Assembly: GCA_031264605.1 (NCBI GenBank)
Contig: JAISDQ010000286.1
Span: 1 to 14,356 of the forward strand
Origin: Synergistaceae bacterium
GTDB taxonomy: Bacteria; Synergistota; Synergistia; Synergistales; Synergistaceae
DNA: 14,356 nucleotides
Direction of reading: 5' to 3'
Numbering within the stretch: position 1 is the first letter of the stretch; each line of letters starts with the position of its first letter. Position numbers and translations under genes: made by a program. Below, piece after piece: positions 13,203 through 14,356 of the stretch. The notes beneath the pieces were generated by a model. That model searched no databases. It had not been told where the DNA came from and saw only the letters and a list, made by a program, of their open reading frames with translations.

Positions 13203-14003
13203 ATGAAGAAGATTAGTTGGGCGTTTTTCGTTGGAATGGCGATCTTTTTCGCGCGGGGAACGGCGGACGCTGCCCCTACTGACACGCTGACCGCCGGATT
13301 GAACGGGAAAAGCTATGTGCTCGAGCGCGCCGAAGCGGCCTCGGGCGAAAAATACGAAGTGGCGGGAGATCCTTCCACCTATTTCTGGAGCAAGGACGGC
13401 GACGCTATATTTCGCATAAGGGGCATATCGTATTTCCGTTATGTTTTGATAAGGGAAACCGTCAACGAGGATGAACTCGCGCTCACGGCCGACGGGAAAA
13501 ATTACCTTCTGAAGAGGACTGAAGCCGAATCGGGCGCGAAGTACGAAAGCGCCGCCGATCCCGAAACATTTCTCTGGTGTAAAAATGACGGAACCGCGCT
13601 CGTCATAGCCGGTGAAAATTACGCCGGATACGATAAACTGACTCCAGTCGTGGGGGAGTTATGGATTTCCAATTTAAAGATTCCCACCGGCGTGGAGTTT
13701 AAAGTCACATCCATAGGGGATGAAACAATATTGGACGGTTCCTCGGTAACAATGTACTTCCTCTCGGAGGGACGCCTTTCGGGAACGGCGTCGGTCAATG
13801 ACTATACGGCCGCGTGGATAGAGTCGGACGGGAGGCTTTTGATAACGGACGGAGCCGCGACGAGGAAAGCGGGGCCCCAGCCGTTGATGGAGCAAGAGGA
13901 CAAATTTCTCAAACTTTTGTCCAAAATCAATGGTTTCGGCGTTACGGAGGACGGATTGAACCTATTCACCCGGGACGGGCTGGAAATAGTCCTCTCGAAA
14001 TGA
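13203..14003 (+). CDS. Exported protein with two MliC-like repeats and a META/HslJ-like domain
   Basis: A 266-residue protein with a cleavable signal peptide (about 1-23, ending ADA before APTD, no lipobox), so soluble in the periplasm or secreted. Two repeats of about 55 residues (roughly 29-84 and 92-146) share the MliC pattern: G-K-x-Y, then SGEKY (47-51) or SGAKY (110-114), then FWSK (61-64) or LWCK (124-127). MliC proteins bind and inhibit C-type lysozyme; their key Ser and Lys correspond to Ser47/Lys64 and Ser110/Lys127. Residues about 150-266 resemble the META/HslJ domain: SEGRLSGTASVNDY, then LMEQEDKFLKLL and a Gly-Leu-rich end; the usual Cys before Asn is Val here. GGAGG (13195-13199) is close to the ATG. 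Likely role: protection against lysozyme, inferred from the domains. Confidence 0.8.
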   Translation: MKKISWAFFVGMAIFFARGTADAAPTDTLTAGLNGKSYVLERAEAASGEKYEVAGDPSTYFWSKDGDAIFRIRGISYFRYVLIRETVNEDELALTADGKNYLLKRTEAESGAKYESAADPETFLWCKNDGTALVIAGENYAGYDKLTPVVGELWISNLKIPTGVEFKVTSIGDETILDGSSVTMYFLSEGRLSGTASVNDYTAAWIESDGRLLITDGAATRKAGPQPLMEQEDKFLKLLSKINGFGVTEDGLNLFTRDGLEIVLSK

Positions 14004-14067
14004 CGCCGCCGTTCGCCGAAAACCGGTCGAACTGTATAAACGGGAATATCGTTATGGAGGTTTTAGT

Positions 14068-14356
14068 TTGACGGATAAAAATCCAGACAGCGAGATAAGG
14101 ACGATAGCTTTCATAGGCACTGGAGTCATGGGGGCGTCCATGGCGGGCCATCTTATAGACGCCGGCTACGCGCTCTGCGTGTACAACCGCACCCGTTCCA
14201 AAACCGACGCGCTCGTCCGCAAAGGGGCCGAGTGGAAGGATAGCGCCGGCGAGGCGGCCGTGTTGGCCGACGCGGTAATTACCATGGTGGGATACCCCAA
14301 GGACGTCGAGGAAATCTATCTCGCCCCCGGAGGGATAGTCGAACGGGCGAAGCCGG
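14068..14356 (+). CDS. NAD(P)-dependent beta-hydroxyacid dehydrogenase, N-terminal part (partial)
   Basis: The gene runs off the right edge after about 96 residues. The N-terminal Rossmann fold has the nucleotide-binding loop IAFIGTGVMGASMAGHL (about 13-29) of the 3-hydroxyisobutyrate dehydrogenase/tartronate semialdehyde reductase (GarR) family. The second-strand segment VYNRTRSK follows, with the Asn-Arg-Thr that usually marks NADPH preference, and then ADAVITMVGYPKDVEEIY. The family reduces small semialdehydes or oxidises beta-hydroxyacids. The catalytic Lys lies in the part not shown, so the substrate is open. The start is TTG at 14068, with GGAGG (14056-14060) seven bases upstream; the ATG at 14054 is out of frame and opens only five codons. 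A TATAAA at 14035-14040 might be its own -10 box. Confidence 0.88.
   Translation, partial: MTDKNPDSEIRTIAFIGTGVMGASMAGHLIDAGYALCVYNRTRSKTDALVRKGAEWKDSAGEAAVLADAVITMVGYPKDVEEIYLAPGGIVERAKP

Overview
The window (about 14.4 kb, fairly GC-rich) reads as ordinary chromosome of a diderm (Gram-negative-type) anaerobic bacterium. A lipid A acyltransferase argues for an outer membrane. A DUF3793 protein paired with a flavodoxin, a PepV-type dipeptidase and an acyl-ACP thioesterase are typical of anaerobic Clostridia- or Synergistota-like genomes. Together these suggest Synergistota, but that is inference and no marker in the window proves it. No prophage, insertion sequence, CRISPR array, tRNA or rRNA was seen.

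Layout, left to right. (1) 1-751: the 3' end of gyrB, overlapped by a dCMP deaminase gene that starts at TTG. (2) 889-1455: a lone HD-domain hydrolase. (3) 1578-3728: a two-component system, with a NarL/LuxR-type response regulator followed by its HisKA_3 sensor kinase; the 144-base gap between them is full of hairpins. (4) 3805-6961: a beta-CASP metallo-beta-lactamase RNase directly followed by an unrecognised membrane-anchored protein. (5) 7093-9973: tyrS, a lipid A acyltransferase and an acyl-ACP thioesterase, a tight plus-strand cluster. (6) 9974-10184: a convergent intergenic region occupied by a compact series of five hairpins that looks like a dispersed repeat element. (7) 10185-11224, minus strand: DUF3793 gene then flavodoxin gene, with an elaborate AT-rich control region (10-base-scale dyads, a near-consensus promoter, an upstream mini-ORF and a hairpin over the start). 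(8) 11545-12945: a PepV-like M20 dipeptidase. (9) 13203-14003: an exported protein made of two MliC-like lysozyme-inhibitor repeats plus a META/HslJ-like domain. (10) 14068-end: the start of a beta-hydroxyacid dehydrogenase.

How the parts may work together. The tyrS-acyltransferase-thioesterase cluster joins translation to envelope and fatty-acid use: the acyltransferase and the thioesterase both draw on acyl-ACP. The DUF3793-flavodoxin pair resembles a stress- or metal-regulated electron-transfer operon. The exported MliC/META protein may protect peptidoglycan from host or competitor lysozyme.

The signals most worth a second look are regulatory rather than coding. They are a 34-base leader element shared by the kinase gene and tyrS whose eight differences are all transitions; the DUF3793 leader, which looks like a translational attenuator under an operator-containing promoter; the multi-hairpin element at 10000-10151; and the tandem MliC-META protein.
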